Assembly: GCF_021513195.1 (NCBI RefSeq)
Contig: NZ_CP090974.1
Location: 1,748,001-1,812,000, forward strand
DNA length: 64,000 bases
Origin: Shewanella sp. OMA3-2
Lineage (GTDB): Bacteria; Pseudomonadota; Gammaproteobacteria; Enterobacterales; Shewanellaceae
Direction of reading: 5' to 3'
The notes under the pieces were generated by a model that did not search any database, was not told the origin of the DNA, and worked only from the letters and a program-made list of their open reading frames with translations. The translations under genes were made by a program, and so were the position numbers. Below, in pieces: positions 17,468-25,447 of the stretch (position 1 is the first letter of the stretch; each line of letters starts with the position of its first letter).

Positions 17468-18345
17468 TTATTAGACTCACTTTGATATTTCATATCTGGA
17501 TTGAGTGATGGATAAACCAGCCTCGACATTGCGTCGGGGCTTTTTTATGTCTGTCAGTTTGTAATGTGATTATTTTTTAGAGGGGCAACCCTGCTAGCAA
17601 GCACGCCAAAGCAAGCGTGCCACTCTTGGTTATCAGAACAGTCTGGCCTCGGGTACCATTATTAGACTCACTTTGATATTTCATATCTGGACTGAGTGAT
17701 GGATAAACCAGCCTCGACATTGCGTCGGGGCTTTTTTATGTTTGTCAGTTTATAAAATACTATTTTTATAAATGCTTTTTAAAAGTGCATTGCTAATCTG
17801 GTACGCCAAAGCAAGCGTGCCACTCTTGGTTATCAGAACAGTCTGGCCTCGGGTACCATTATTAGACTCACTTTGATATTTCATATCTGGACTGAGTGAT
17901 GGATAAACCAGCCTCGACATTACGTCGGGGCTTTTTTATGTCTGTCAGTTTGTAATGTGATTATTTTTTAGAGATGTTTTTTAAAAGTGCATTGCTAATC
18001 TGGTACGCCAAAGCAAGCGTGCCACTCTTGGTTATCAAAACAGTCTGGCCTCGGGTACCATTATTAGACTCACTTTGATATTTCATATCTGGACTGAGTG
18101 ATGGATAAACCAGCCTCGACATTGCGTCGGGGCTTTTTTATGTCTGTCAGTTTGTAATGTGATTATTTTTTAGAGGGGCAACCCTGCTAGCAAGCACGCC
18201 AAAGCAAGCGTGCTACTCTTCGTTATCAGAACAGTCTGGCCTCGGGTACCATTATTAGACTCACTTTGATATTTCATATCTGGACTGAGTGATGGATAAA
18301 CCAGCCTCGACATTGCGTCGGGGCTTTTTTATGTCTGTCAGTTTT
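17449..18345 (+). repeat. tandem array of tRNA-Leu 3' end plus trailer and terminator (5 copies)
   Basis: AGTCTGGCCTCGGGTACCA, the exact last 19 bases of tRNA-Leu, occurs at 17449 (in the tRNA), 17640, 17840, 18042 and 18233. Spacings are 191, 200, 202 and 191 bp. Each copy is followed by a nearly identical trailer of about 50 bp and an intrinsic terminator (GCCTCGAC / GTCGGGGC then T6). Between copies is a second hairpin (GCACGC or GGTACGC pairing with GCGTGCC) and a variable spacer of two types; the third unit is a hybrid of both. The last unit is cut short after its terminator. No open reading frame of note is present. Confidence 0.95.
17468..17547 (+). ncRNA. candidate leuZ 3' external transcribed spacer RNA
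   Basis: This is the stretch between the tRNA-Leu CCA end and the first terminator (GCCTCGAC, loop ATTGC, GTCGGGGC, T6 at 17519-17546). It also has a small GATAT-TTC-ATATC hairpin. In E. coli the equivalent leuZ trailer is released by tRNA processing and acts as an sRNA sponge. Here near-copies lie at about 17659-17737, 17859-17937, 18061-18139 and 18252-18330. That a stable RNA accumulates in this organism is inference. Confidence 0.4.
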
Positions 18346-18412
18346 TAGCGATATTTTTAAGACTGTAGCCCTGAGAAGTTTTAAAAGGAAAGATGAGCTG
18401 AAGAATAGACAA

Positions 18413-18434
18413 GACAAACGGTTAATCGTTTGTC
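18413..18434 (-). terminator. possible terminator of the HPP gene
   Basis: GACAAACG, loop, and CGTTTGTC form a perfect 8-bp stem just beyond the HPP stop; the minus strand continues TTGTCTATTC, so the T-run is weak. Confidence 0.4.
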
Positions 18435-18458
18435 CTGCTTAAAATGATGGTACTGCTT

Positions 18459-19001
18459 TTAAAACCAATATCTTGGATAGTGGCGTAAAGGGTTTCTTGA
18501 TAGGTTATTAATCACTAATGCGATAATGAGTAAAATTAATGCGCCTGTGGCAATAGGAGATAGTACGAAATAGTATCCATGATCATTGCCGCCCATTACC
18601 GCAATTAGAGCTGTAGCACCGCCTGGTGGGTGCAATGTGCGGGTGAAGTGCATTGCGACAATCGACAATGACACCGCAAGCGAACCCAAAAGTGCGATAT
18701 CTAGTGATAAGTATTGTTGTAACGATACGCCAATAAAAGCAGATATAATGTGCCCACCGAGTAAATTTCTTGGTTGGGAAAAGTCTGCTTGAGGCGCGCC
18801 GTAAATTAATACTGCAGATGCGCCAAATGACCCGACTAAAAACATGCTTTGCAGGATATCGATATCTGAAATTCGGTTCAAAATAGAAATGCTATATATA
18901 CCGATAAATGCGCCAACCCAAGACCAGGCAACTTTTGAAAATGGCATTCTCGGAGGGCAAATAGCCCCACCTTTCATTCTTGAAAAAACGACTTTGATCA
19001 T
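18459..19001 (-). CDS. HPP-family integral membrane protein
   Basis: 180 residues with about five hydrophobic helices. The family motif HPPGGATAL is present (in TRTLHPPGGATALIAVMGG) along with the conserved SFGASAVLIYGAP region. Some HPP proteins transport nitrite in plants and cyanobacteria; the bacterial role is mostly unknown. It stands alone, with 750 bp of non-coding DNA upstream. Confidence 0.88.
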   Translation of the reverse strand: MIKVVFSRMKGGAICPPRMPFSKVAWSWVGAFIGIYSISILNRISDIDILQSMFLVGSFGASAVLIYGAPQADFSQPRNLLGGHIISAFIGVSLQQYLSLDIALLGSLAVSLSIVAMHFTRTLHPPGGATALIAVMGGNDHGYYFVLSPIATGALILLIIALVINNLSRNPLRHYPRYWF

Positions 19002-19473
19002 AAGATAAACACTTCACTCAGTACTGCTGTTGCACATTTAATATCATTATTGGTACCAAACATCTGAATCCGCTTGGCGTGTTAATGACAATTATAAATC
19101 AGAGGTTATTCACAACAAAAATTATCCAGATTAATGTGATTTCAACTCTAAACATGCTTGATTTTAAGCAAGTTACCATCTCCTGTTGTGAGTATGGCTG
19201 CGCAATTTATCAGGTAGCATAGGGTAAAGCAACGGCTGTTTCTTGTTGGTTTTTATCAATATTCGGGACAAAATTGATAAATAAGGGATTTCTTAACTTA
19301 CTTAGGTTTCTAATCATTTAAATATAAATTATATCCATTAGTTAGAGATGAGGCTGGCTCATATTGTACGTGAGGCTTATTCATATTGACGCCTGTTTTT
19401 ATGATTGACTTAGGTACTTGCTGAGGTGACGTAAAATTGTGCAGATAAAAGATGGTGATATTGATTTTAGCTT

Positions 19474-19517
19474 CGATATGTCAGTGATTGATTTATCAGG
19501 TAATCACTGACATATCG
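19474..19517. repeat. 16-bp perfect inverted repeat
   Basis: CGATATGTCAGTGATT (19474-19489) is followed by a 12-base loop and its exact complement (19502-19517). There is no T-run on either side, so it is not a standard terminator. It may be an operator, a small RNA stem or the end of a lost element. Confidence 0.85.
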
Positions 19518-19636
19518 GCCGGTAATAAAGCTAAATAACCTCAGTTTGAGATAATAATCTCTTATTAAATAATAACTTCTATTGCTAGGCGTGTTAATGC
19601 TTTTTGTTGTTAAAATAAATGACAAGTTTGCTACAA

Positions 19637-19667
19637 AATAAGCTAAATCTATTGGATTTAGCTTATT
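19637..19667 (-). terminator. probable terminator of panP
   Basis: On the minus strand AATAAGCTAAATCC, a short loop and GATTTAGCTTATT pair, then TTGTAG. It lies about 95 bp beyond the panP stop. Confidence 0.5.
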
Positions 19668-19759
19668 GAGCCCACCTTATACCCAAGTTGAGGTTAAATA
19701 TAACGAGTGGAGTGTAGTCACATTCACATTATGATCAAAGCACAGATCATTGCTAATAT

Positions 19760-21403
19760 TTATATCATTGCCATTAATTGCGGATAAAACTCACTGTCTA
19801 ACTGTGCTATTTCAGTTTGCTCTTTAAGTACAGCAGATAGAATTTCATGGCTTGTTAAAGGATTCGCTAATACGACTCGGAATACAGTTGTGGCTTGGCG
19901 TTGATAAATTGCGGGTCGAATACGGGTGCGTGACACAAAAGATTTACCCTGTTCACGTTGATGTTTCTGAATAAACTGGGTTAGTCCATCAAGTAATTCA
20001 TTGATGGTGGCTATTTTCTTTAAATTATTATTTTTGACCGCTTGGTTTAGTAAAGATTGTACTTGTTGGGGAACATAGCGGTAAGTTAACAGGCAAAGCT
20101 CTGGCTCAGTCACTAATTCAAACTCAGCGTGTTGCTTGATCAGCTGTGCAAAGTAACGGGCTTTCTCTAAGCTGTTATTGATTAATATTTCATAGCCTTC
20201 TTGGCCAATAATTTGCAAACATGCGTGGACTAACATCGCCATACCAGGACGAGAACCTTCTAAGGTTTGGCTGCCGAGGTCTTTTGAACCGACACGGAGA
20301 ATATATTCCGCATGATGAGCAATTGCATGAGCCAGTTCAGGATTTTTAAATAGCACCATACCCGCACCCATAGGTACATACATTTGTTTGTGGGCATCAA
20401 TAGTCACAGAGTCCGCCAGTTCAATCCCTTTAAGTAAATGGCGATACTTATTTGACAATAAACTGGCACCGCCCCAGGCTGCGTCAACGTGAAAATGGCA
20501 GTCCAGTTCAGCGGCTAGTTTGGCTAACTCGGTTAATGGGTCAACATTTCCGGTCTCTGTGGTGCCTGCAACGCCCACAATCGCCATCACTTTGATATTA
20601 CTTTGTTTAAGCTTTAACGCTGCTTGGCGCATGGCAGATACATCGACTTTGTTATTGTCATCTGTAGGGATGCTAATAATATTGTCTCGGCCAATACTAA
20701 GTAAGTCAGCCGCTTTACCTAAGGAATAATGACCCCGTTCAGACACTAGAATAGCCAAGTCATCATAGCCATAATGACGCAGAGCTTTAAGCATGCCTTC
20801 GCGGCCGACACCTTTGAAACTGCCTTGTGCTTTTAACACTTGATTACGTGCTATCCACAGCGCAGTAATATTTGCCACAGTACCACCAGAGCAAAATGCG
20901 CCTAAAGAATGATTGGCGCTGTGCATCCATTGTTGATAAAACGGCTCGTCTTGGTCATAAATTAAATGATGCATCATACCTAAAACCTGGCGTTCAAGCG
21001 GAGTAAAGGCTTTAGATGTTTCTATTTTAACGAGATTTTGATTAAGCCCAACCATCATTTTAGACAAGGGCAATACAAAATAGGGTAAAGCTGAGGTCAT
21101 GTGGCCAATAAAACTGGGGGCTGATGTGTGCACCGAGTGTGCCACCAAATTTTGCATAATCTCATCAGTGTAATCCGATACAAAACGAGGCATGCTAGGA
21201 ATTTCATACGCCTGAAAGTCCGTTTCTATGTCTGCTAATGGTTTTTCTAATGCGGCAATGCTATTTCCCAGAAAACCTGCGAGGTCTTGGGAAAGCTTTT
21301 GTTCGATAATACTTAAGGTCGATTGAGCATCTTCTGGCACAGTAAAAATGCGCAATAAACTTTGTTCTGATGCGTCAGCTTGACGGGTTATATTCGAGGT
21401 CAT
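19760..21403 (-). CDS. panP: pyridoxal-dependent aspartate 1-decarboxylase
   Basis: 547 residues, a group II PLP decarboxylase (glutamate/aspartate type). HVDAAWGGA supplies the Asp that contacts the PLP ring nitrogen, and DSVTIDAHKQMYVPMGAG contains the Schiff-base Lys. Length and overall sequence fit the PanP family, which makes beta-alanine for coenzyme A in Vibrio and Shewanella relatives that lack the pyruvoyl enzyme PanD. An alternative is a glutamate or diaminobutyrate decarboxylase, but the N-terminal layout (SFIGHMTSALPYF) favours PanP. The gene is transcribed alone. Confidence 0.85.
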   Translation of the reverse strand: MTSNITRQADASEQSLLRIFTVPEDAQSTLSIIEQKLSQDLAGFLGNSIAALEKPLADIETDFQAYEIPSMPRFVSDYTDEIMQNLVAHSVHTSAPSFIGHMTSALPYFVLPLSKMMVGLNQNLVKIETSKAFTPLERQVLGMMHHLIYDQDEPFYQQWMHSANHSLGAFCSGGTVANITALWIARNQVLKAQGSFKGVGREGMLKALRHYGYDDLAILVSERGHYSLGKAADLLSIGRDNIISIPTDDNNKVDVSAMRQAALKLKQSNIKVMAIVGVAGTTETGNVDPLTELAKLAAELDCHFHVDAAWGGASLLSNKYRHLLKGIELADSVTIDAHKQMYVPMGAGMVLFKNPELAHAIAHHAEYILRVGSKDLGSQTLEGSRPGMAMLVHACLQIIGQEGYEILINNSLEKARYFAQLIKQHAEFELVTEPELCLLTYRYVPQQVQSLLNQAVKNNNLKKIATINELLDGLTQFIQKHQREQGKSFVSRTRIRPAIYQRQATTVFRVVLANPLTSHEILSAVLKEQTEIAQLDSEFYPQLMAMI

Positions 21404-22038
21404 TTAGGCTTGCCGTTATAATAAAAATGCGCCCAATGAGTATTGATTAATCTTGATAGAAGTACAATAACACTCATTGACGAAATGAGGGGGCTAACTT
21501 TACTTTATGGCTTTGTTTGCTTCAAGTTTTTATCTTCACTGCCAGCAGGATAATGGTCATATTTATGTTTCAGCTTGATTTAACCATAACGCTATAGCTT
21601 GAATTTGATGAGTGCCACAATATTTGCTGAGGTGCACGCTGGCATCAGTTTGCACTTCATCTGTGGAGTAGGCACCGGAGAATGGAAAATACAATAGTCA
21701 TGTACGCCATGATAGCATTGGCACGTTCACCTAAACTGCCAATAATAGCTATTTATTGCAATCAGGTTATTATAATCAGAGTATTGAATGAGTCTTAGTT
21801 GACGATTTTTAACTCATTTAATATGCTTAGTTTATCTATGGCCAACTGAAACGTTCAATTAACGCACTAAAGCCATGTTTATCGGTATGCCTGCACTAAA
21901 TAGCAGTCAGTTATGCTACTATTAGCCACTAATTAGCCACTAATTAGCCACTAATTTTTGTGCTGTTTTAATTAAAGAATAACATTTATTATTTAATTAA
22001 CGTTTTGGTGCAAAGTGTTATTTTTTAAGGGAGACATT
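21404..22038. other. intergenic region with a possible unidentified gene remnant
   Basis: Between panP (-) and the BCCT gene (+). On the minus strand about 21775-21563 reads ERANAIMAYMTIVFS, then after a frame change GAYSTDEVQTDASVHLSKY and IQAIALWLNQAET before a stop. This looks protein-like but I cannot name it. A triple 11-bp repeat lies at 21922-21954. The BCCT promoter is expected near the right end. Confidence 0.4.
21922..21954. repeat. three tandem 11-bp units
   Basis: TTAGCCACTAA occurs three times head to tail, about 85 bp upstream of the BCCT start. It could be a regulatory site cluster or a simple repeat. Confidence 0.9.
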
Positions 22039-24006
22039 ATGTCTATTAAGACAAGTATCAACCCGCCAGTATTTTTCTCTTCAGTTATTCTTATCACTAT
22101 GATGGTTTTACTATGCGCCATCGCCCCGACTGAAGCCAGCCAGTTTTTTAAATCAGTACAACACTGGTTAGAAGTTAAAACAGGTTGGATGTATATACTC
22201 GGCGTTGCCATTTTTTTGGTTTTTATCATTTTTGTCATGATGAGCCGCTTTGGAGATATTAAGCTGGGACCAGAGCATTCTGTGCCTGATTATAGCTATA
22301 AAAGTTGGATCGCCATGCTGTTTTCAGCAGGTATGGGCATAGGACTGATGTTCTTTGGTGTTGCAGAGCCTGTAATGCATTACCTGGCGCCACCCGATGC
22401 TACACCCGAATCTATTAAAGCGGCCAAAGATGCGCTAAAAATTACCTTTTTCCATTGGGGAATTCATGCATGGGCAATTTATGCCGTGGTGGCGTTGTCA
22501 CTAGCCTATTTCTCATATCGTCATAAACTGCCTTTATTACCTCGCTCCGCTTTATACCCGTTAATTGGCGAGAAAATTTATGGGCCAATCGGCCATGCCG
22601 TTGATACTTTTGCGGTACTGGGCACCATGTTTGGTGTGGCGACTTCATTAGGTTTTGGGGTGCTGCAGATAAACTCAGGTTTGAGCTATCTTATTGATGG
22701 CCTGCCTAATAACACTACAGTGCAGGTGGTGTTAATTGTGATCATTACAGCCATTGCGACGTTATCGGTGTTTTCTGGTCTCGATAAAGGGGTGAAACGT
22801 TTAAGTGAGTTGAACTTAGGGTTAGCATTATTATTGATGTTATCAGTATTAGTGTTGGGTCCAACGGTGTTATTGATGCAATCTTTTGTGCAAAATACCG
22901 GTGGATATTTAAGTGAGATTGTTGGTAAAACTTTCAATTTATATGCCTATGAGCAAAAAGATGACTGGATAGGCGGCTGGACGCTATTGTATTGGGGCTG
23001 GTGGATTTCATGGTCTCCTTTTGTGGGCACCTTTATTGCGCGCGTGAGTCGTGGACGAACTATTCGTGAGTTTTTAATCGGGGTGTTATTTGTACCATCA
23101 GCGATTACTTTCTTATGGATGACAGTATTCGGTAATACAGCAATCGATGCGATAGCAAATCATGGTGCGACGTATTTATCTGAAGCGGTATCGAGTGATG
23201 TATCCGTTGCACTATTTAAGTTCTTTGAGCACATGCCATTCTCGACTATTTTGTCAACAATAGCCGTCTGTTTGGTGGTGACATTCTTTGTGACATCATC
23301 TGATTCTGGCTCTCTGGTTATCGATAATTTAACTTCAGGTGGTGACAATAACGCACCTGTTTGGCAGCGTATATTTTGGGCGGCATTACAGGGTGTTGTA
23401 GCATCTGTGTTATTGCTGGCAGGTGGTTTACAAGCGTTACAAACCGCTGCTATAGCCAGTGCTATGCCGTTTTTAATCGTGATGCTATTAATGTGTGTCG
23501 GTCTGTATAAAGCGTTAAAAGATGATTGGCTTAAAATTAACAGCGTACAGTCACACAATACTAGTGTGCAATATGTTAAAGCTAATATGACCTGGCAAGA
23601 CAGGTTAGATGTTTTAGTGTCTATGCCCAGTAGAGATGATGCGCAAACATTTCTGGATACCATAGCTCAACCTGCTTTAACTGAAATGAGAGAGACCTTA
23701 ATAAAAAAAGGCCAATTGGCTGATATTATTTTTAAGGATGAACGAGTTAGGTTAGTGATAGGCCCTGACGATCCATTGTCATTTGTATATGGTCTTCGTG
23801 TTCGAGCTTACACAGTAACAGGCACAACAGAAGGAAATATTAACTCTGATCAAGCCTATTATCGTGTCGAAGTATTCCTTGAACATGGTGGCCAGCAATA
23901 TGATGTTATGGGATACACTCAAGAGCAAATTACAGCGGATATAGTGACGCAATATGAACGTTATTTACATTATGTGCATTTATCCCATGCGGAACTTGTC
24001 GATTAA
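22039..24006 (+). CDS. BCCT-family betaine/choline/carnitine transporter
   Basis: The ATG at 22039 has an AAGGGAGA ribosome site; the GTG at 22015 lies upstream of that site and is unlikely. 655 residues with twelve membrane helices. The family signature is the Trp-rich segment GWTLLYWGWWISWSPFVGTFIARVSRGRTIREF, and the Gly-rich AGMGIGLMFFGVAEP is also present. A long C-terminal cytoplasmic domain (about 500-655) resembles BetT-type choline transporters, where this domain senses osmotic state. It probably imports choline or glycine betaine with protons or sodium. No bet genes are adjacent, so the substrate is uncertain. Confidence 0.88.
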   Translation: MSIKTSINPPVFFSSVILITMMVLLCAIAPTEASQFFKSVQHWLEVKTGWMYILGVAIFLVFIIFVMMSRFGDIKLGPEHSVPDYSYKSWIAMLFSAGMGIGLMFFGVAEPVMHYLAPPDATPESIKAAKDALKITFFHWGIHAWAIYAVVALSLAYFSYRHKLPLLPRSALYPLIGEKIYGPIGHAVDTFAVLGTMFGVATSLGFGVLQINSGLSYLIDGLPNNTTVQVVLIVIITAIATLSVFSGLDKGVKRLSELNLGLALLLMLSVLVLGPTVLLMQSFVQNTGGYLSEIVGKTFNLYAYEQKDDWIGGWTLLYWGWWISWSPFVGTFIARVSRGRTIREFLIGVLFVPSAITFLWMTVFGNTAIDAIANHGATYLSEAVSSDVSVALFKFFEHMPFSTILSTIAVCLVVTFFVTSSDSGSLVIDNLTSGGDNNAPVWQRIFWAALQGVVASVLLLAGGLQALQTAAIASAMPFLIVMLLMCVGLYKALKDDWLKINSVQSHNTSVQYVKANMTWQDRLDVLVSMPSRDDAQTFLDTIAQPALTEMRETLIKKGQLADIIFKDERVRLVIGPDDPLSFVYGLRVRAYTVTGTTEGNINSDQAYYRVEVFLEHGGQQYDVMGYTQEQITADIVTQYERYLHYVHLSHAELVD

Positions 24007-24050
24007 TCGACACTAATTAAGGCACATTTGTGCATTAGTAAAACAAAATC

Positions 24051-24090
24051 ATTGCCCCAAGCGATAAGCCTTATTATCCTTGGGGCAATT
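24051..24090 (+). terminator. terminator of the BCCT gene
   Basis: ATTGCCCCAAG and CTTGGGGCAAT form an 11-bp stem across a 17-base loop, followed by TTATTTG, 45 bp after the stop. Confidence 0.65.
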
Positions 24091-24114
24091 TATTTGTGGT
24101 GAGGTTATATTGAC

Positions 24115-24468
24115 ATGGCTGGTGAGAGTAAATTAGATAAAGTATTGGCTGAAGCAAGAGATTATAAAGCCAAGCGTGAAACAGGTTATCGTGAACAGGC
24201 GTTAAAACTTTACCCTTGGGTGTGTGGCCGCTGTACTCGCGAGTTTACTCATAAAAACTTGAGTGAGTTAACCGTGCATCATCGTGATCATAACCATGAT
24301 AATAATCCATCGGACGGCACCAACTGGGAACTATTGTGTTTGTACTGCCATGATAATGAGCATTCACGTTTTGAAGAGTTGATTCGTTACGGTAGTACCA
24401 CAGAAACTAAACAAGATGCAGCAACCCATAATCCGTTTGCGAATTTAAAATCGATGATGAAAAAGTAA
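24115..24468 (+). CDS. yajD: YajD-like HNH nuclease
   Basis: 117 residues. The zinc-binding pairs are CGRC and CLYC, and the HNH core reads LTVHHRDHNHDNNPSDGTNWELLCLYCHDNEHS, very close to E. coli YajD (from memory). The C-terminus ends NPFANLKSMMKK, also as in YajD. It is a small cytoplasmic HNH-fold protein of unproven DNA substrate. It starts 25 bp after the BCCT terminator. Confidence 0.92.
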   Translation: MAGESKLDKVLAEARDYKAKRETGYREQALKLYPWVCGRCTREFTHKNLSELTVHHRDHNHDNNPSDGTNWELLCLYCHDNEHSRFEELIRYGSTTETKQDAATHNPFANLKSMMKK

Positions 24469-24605
24469 TCTTATTTATTCATAGTGCCGATAAACATATC
24501 AGCTTGAATGCCGCTATGGGTCAAGCTGAATGCTATATTCAAGTTGGCTCAAGCGTCTCAGTTATTACATTAATTTGATTTTTAATGCTTGCCGCGACTT
24601 GTGGC

Positions 24606-24670
24606 AGCACTTTGATTTAGTACTTTGATCTAGTACTTTGATCTAGCACTTTAAATTAGCACTTCAAATG
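24606..24670. repeat. five degenerate tandem 13-bp units
   Basis: Units resembling AGTACTTTGATCT begin at 24606, 24619, 24632, 24645 and 24658; units 2 and 3 are identical. They lie between yajD (+) and the Trp-rich protein gene (-), so they sit beyond both genes' ends. Confidence 0.85.
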
Positions 24671-24726
24671 AGGTCGCTGAGATAAGAGAACGATCAATGT
24701 CGACAGTGTCACTTAGCAAGCGGGGG

Positions 24727-24942
24727 TTACTTCCAGCCTTGAAGCCAAATATTATCGTCTTTTAAATCTTGCCAATTGAGTGGCATTGTCCGTTTGGTCA
24801 TCACAGCTTCAATTACGCATGCAATAACGCAATCTTGTTCATCAAATTCAATTTCAGTCACTAAAAAATGTTTTTCTTTATGGCTAGGTTTAACGGCAGT
24901 CCACTTACTATTGAGTAGTTTTGCAGGATTAATTTTGTTCAT
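24727..24942 (-). CDS. small Trp-rich protein (TIGR02450 family)
   Basis: 71 residues: MNKINPAKLLNSKWTAVKPSHKEKHFLVTE, then a middle acidic part and a Trp-containing end (PLNWQDLKDDNIWLQGWK). The pattern and length match the TIGR02450 Trp-rich family, a conserved gammaproteobacterial protein without known function. Transcribed alone. Confidence 0.8.
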   Translation of the reverse strand: MNKINPAKLLNSKWTAVKPSHKEKHFLVTEIEFDEQDCVIACVIEAVMTKRTMPLNWQDLKDDNIWLQGWK

Positions 24943-25114
24943 TACACAGTCTCTATATTTTTCAGCAGATAATGGCGTTATAGCCAGAAAAGGTCGAATA
25001 GCCTATTTAACTCTCTGATATTTACTGGTTGAAATACAAATCAGATCAATAAACACGCTTAACTTTCTCACAAAGGCCGATATTGACTATGTTAAGTTGT
25101 GTAATACTGTCTAA

Positions 25115-25339
25115 TTAAAGCAGTCTTTTTTCAGCATCTAACCATTTAGCTCTTGATAACGCTTGGCTATTTTTACTGTCAGCAAACTGTAATTTACGCG
25201 ATTCAAGCTGATTTAAAATTTGTTGTTGTTGCTCATCATTGGCCTGTGACCAGATAACAATTTCATCGATATGTCGATAACAGCCCATACAAAAATCATC
25301 TTCATTTAAGCCACATCGTGCCACACAAGGAGAGTGCAT
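25115..25339 (-). CDS. DUF1289 small cysteine-motif protein
   Basis: 74 residues. C5, C9, C17 and C20 in SPCVARCGLNEDDFCMGCYR form the four-Cys motif typical of DUF1289, thought to bind a metal or Fe-S cluster. The remainder is a helical tail. AGGT precedes the ATG. It diverges from the methyltransferase gene; function unknown. Confidence 0.85.
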   Translation of the reverse strand: MHSPCVARCGLNEDDFCMGCYRHIDEIVIWSQANDEQQQQILNQLESRKLQFADSKNSQALSRAKWLDAEKRLL

Positions 25340-25447
25340 TAAATTTACCTGCCTATTTTTCGGTAATCATAGGTTTGGATATTATCATGTTTAAAATTGA
25401 GCTGTTACAATTGCAGTTACCGATTTGCTAATGTGTTAACTGTCATT

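Larger units (their letters stand above)
19002..19759. other. long intergenic region with two strong hairpins, no gene
   Basis: No supported ORF. It holds a 16-bp perfect inverted repeat (19474-19517), a 13-bp hairpin near the panP end (19637-19667), and two imperfect 22-bp direct repeats starting TGAGGCT at 19349 and 19371. The HPP promoter must lie in its left part. Confidence 0.6.

Noticed and set aside
17449..18345. CRISPR array explanation for the repeats after tRNA-Leu
   Set aside because: Units are about 200 bp, contain tRNA sequence and terminators, have only two related spacer types, and no cas genes are near.
17449..18345. Integrative-element att sites at tRNA-Leu
   Set aside because: The 19-bp tRNA end repeats resemble attachment cores, but the intervals are only about 200 bp, carry the same trailer each time and contain no integrase or cargo.
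23160..23663. 167-codon minus-strand ORF inside the BCCT gene
   Set aside because: Antisense shadow of a conserved transporter; its length follows from the codon use of the real gene.
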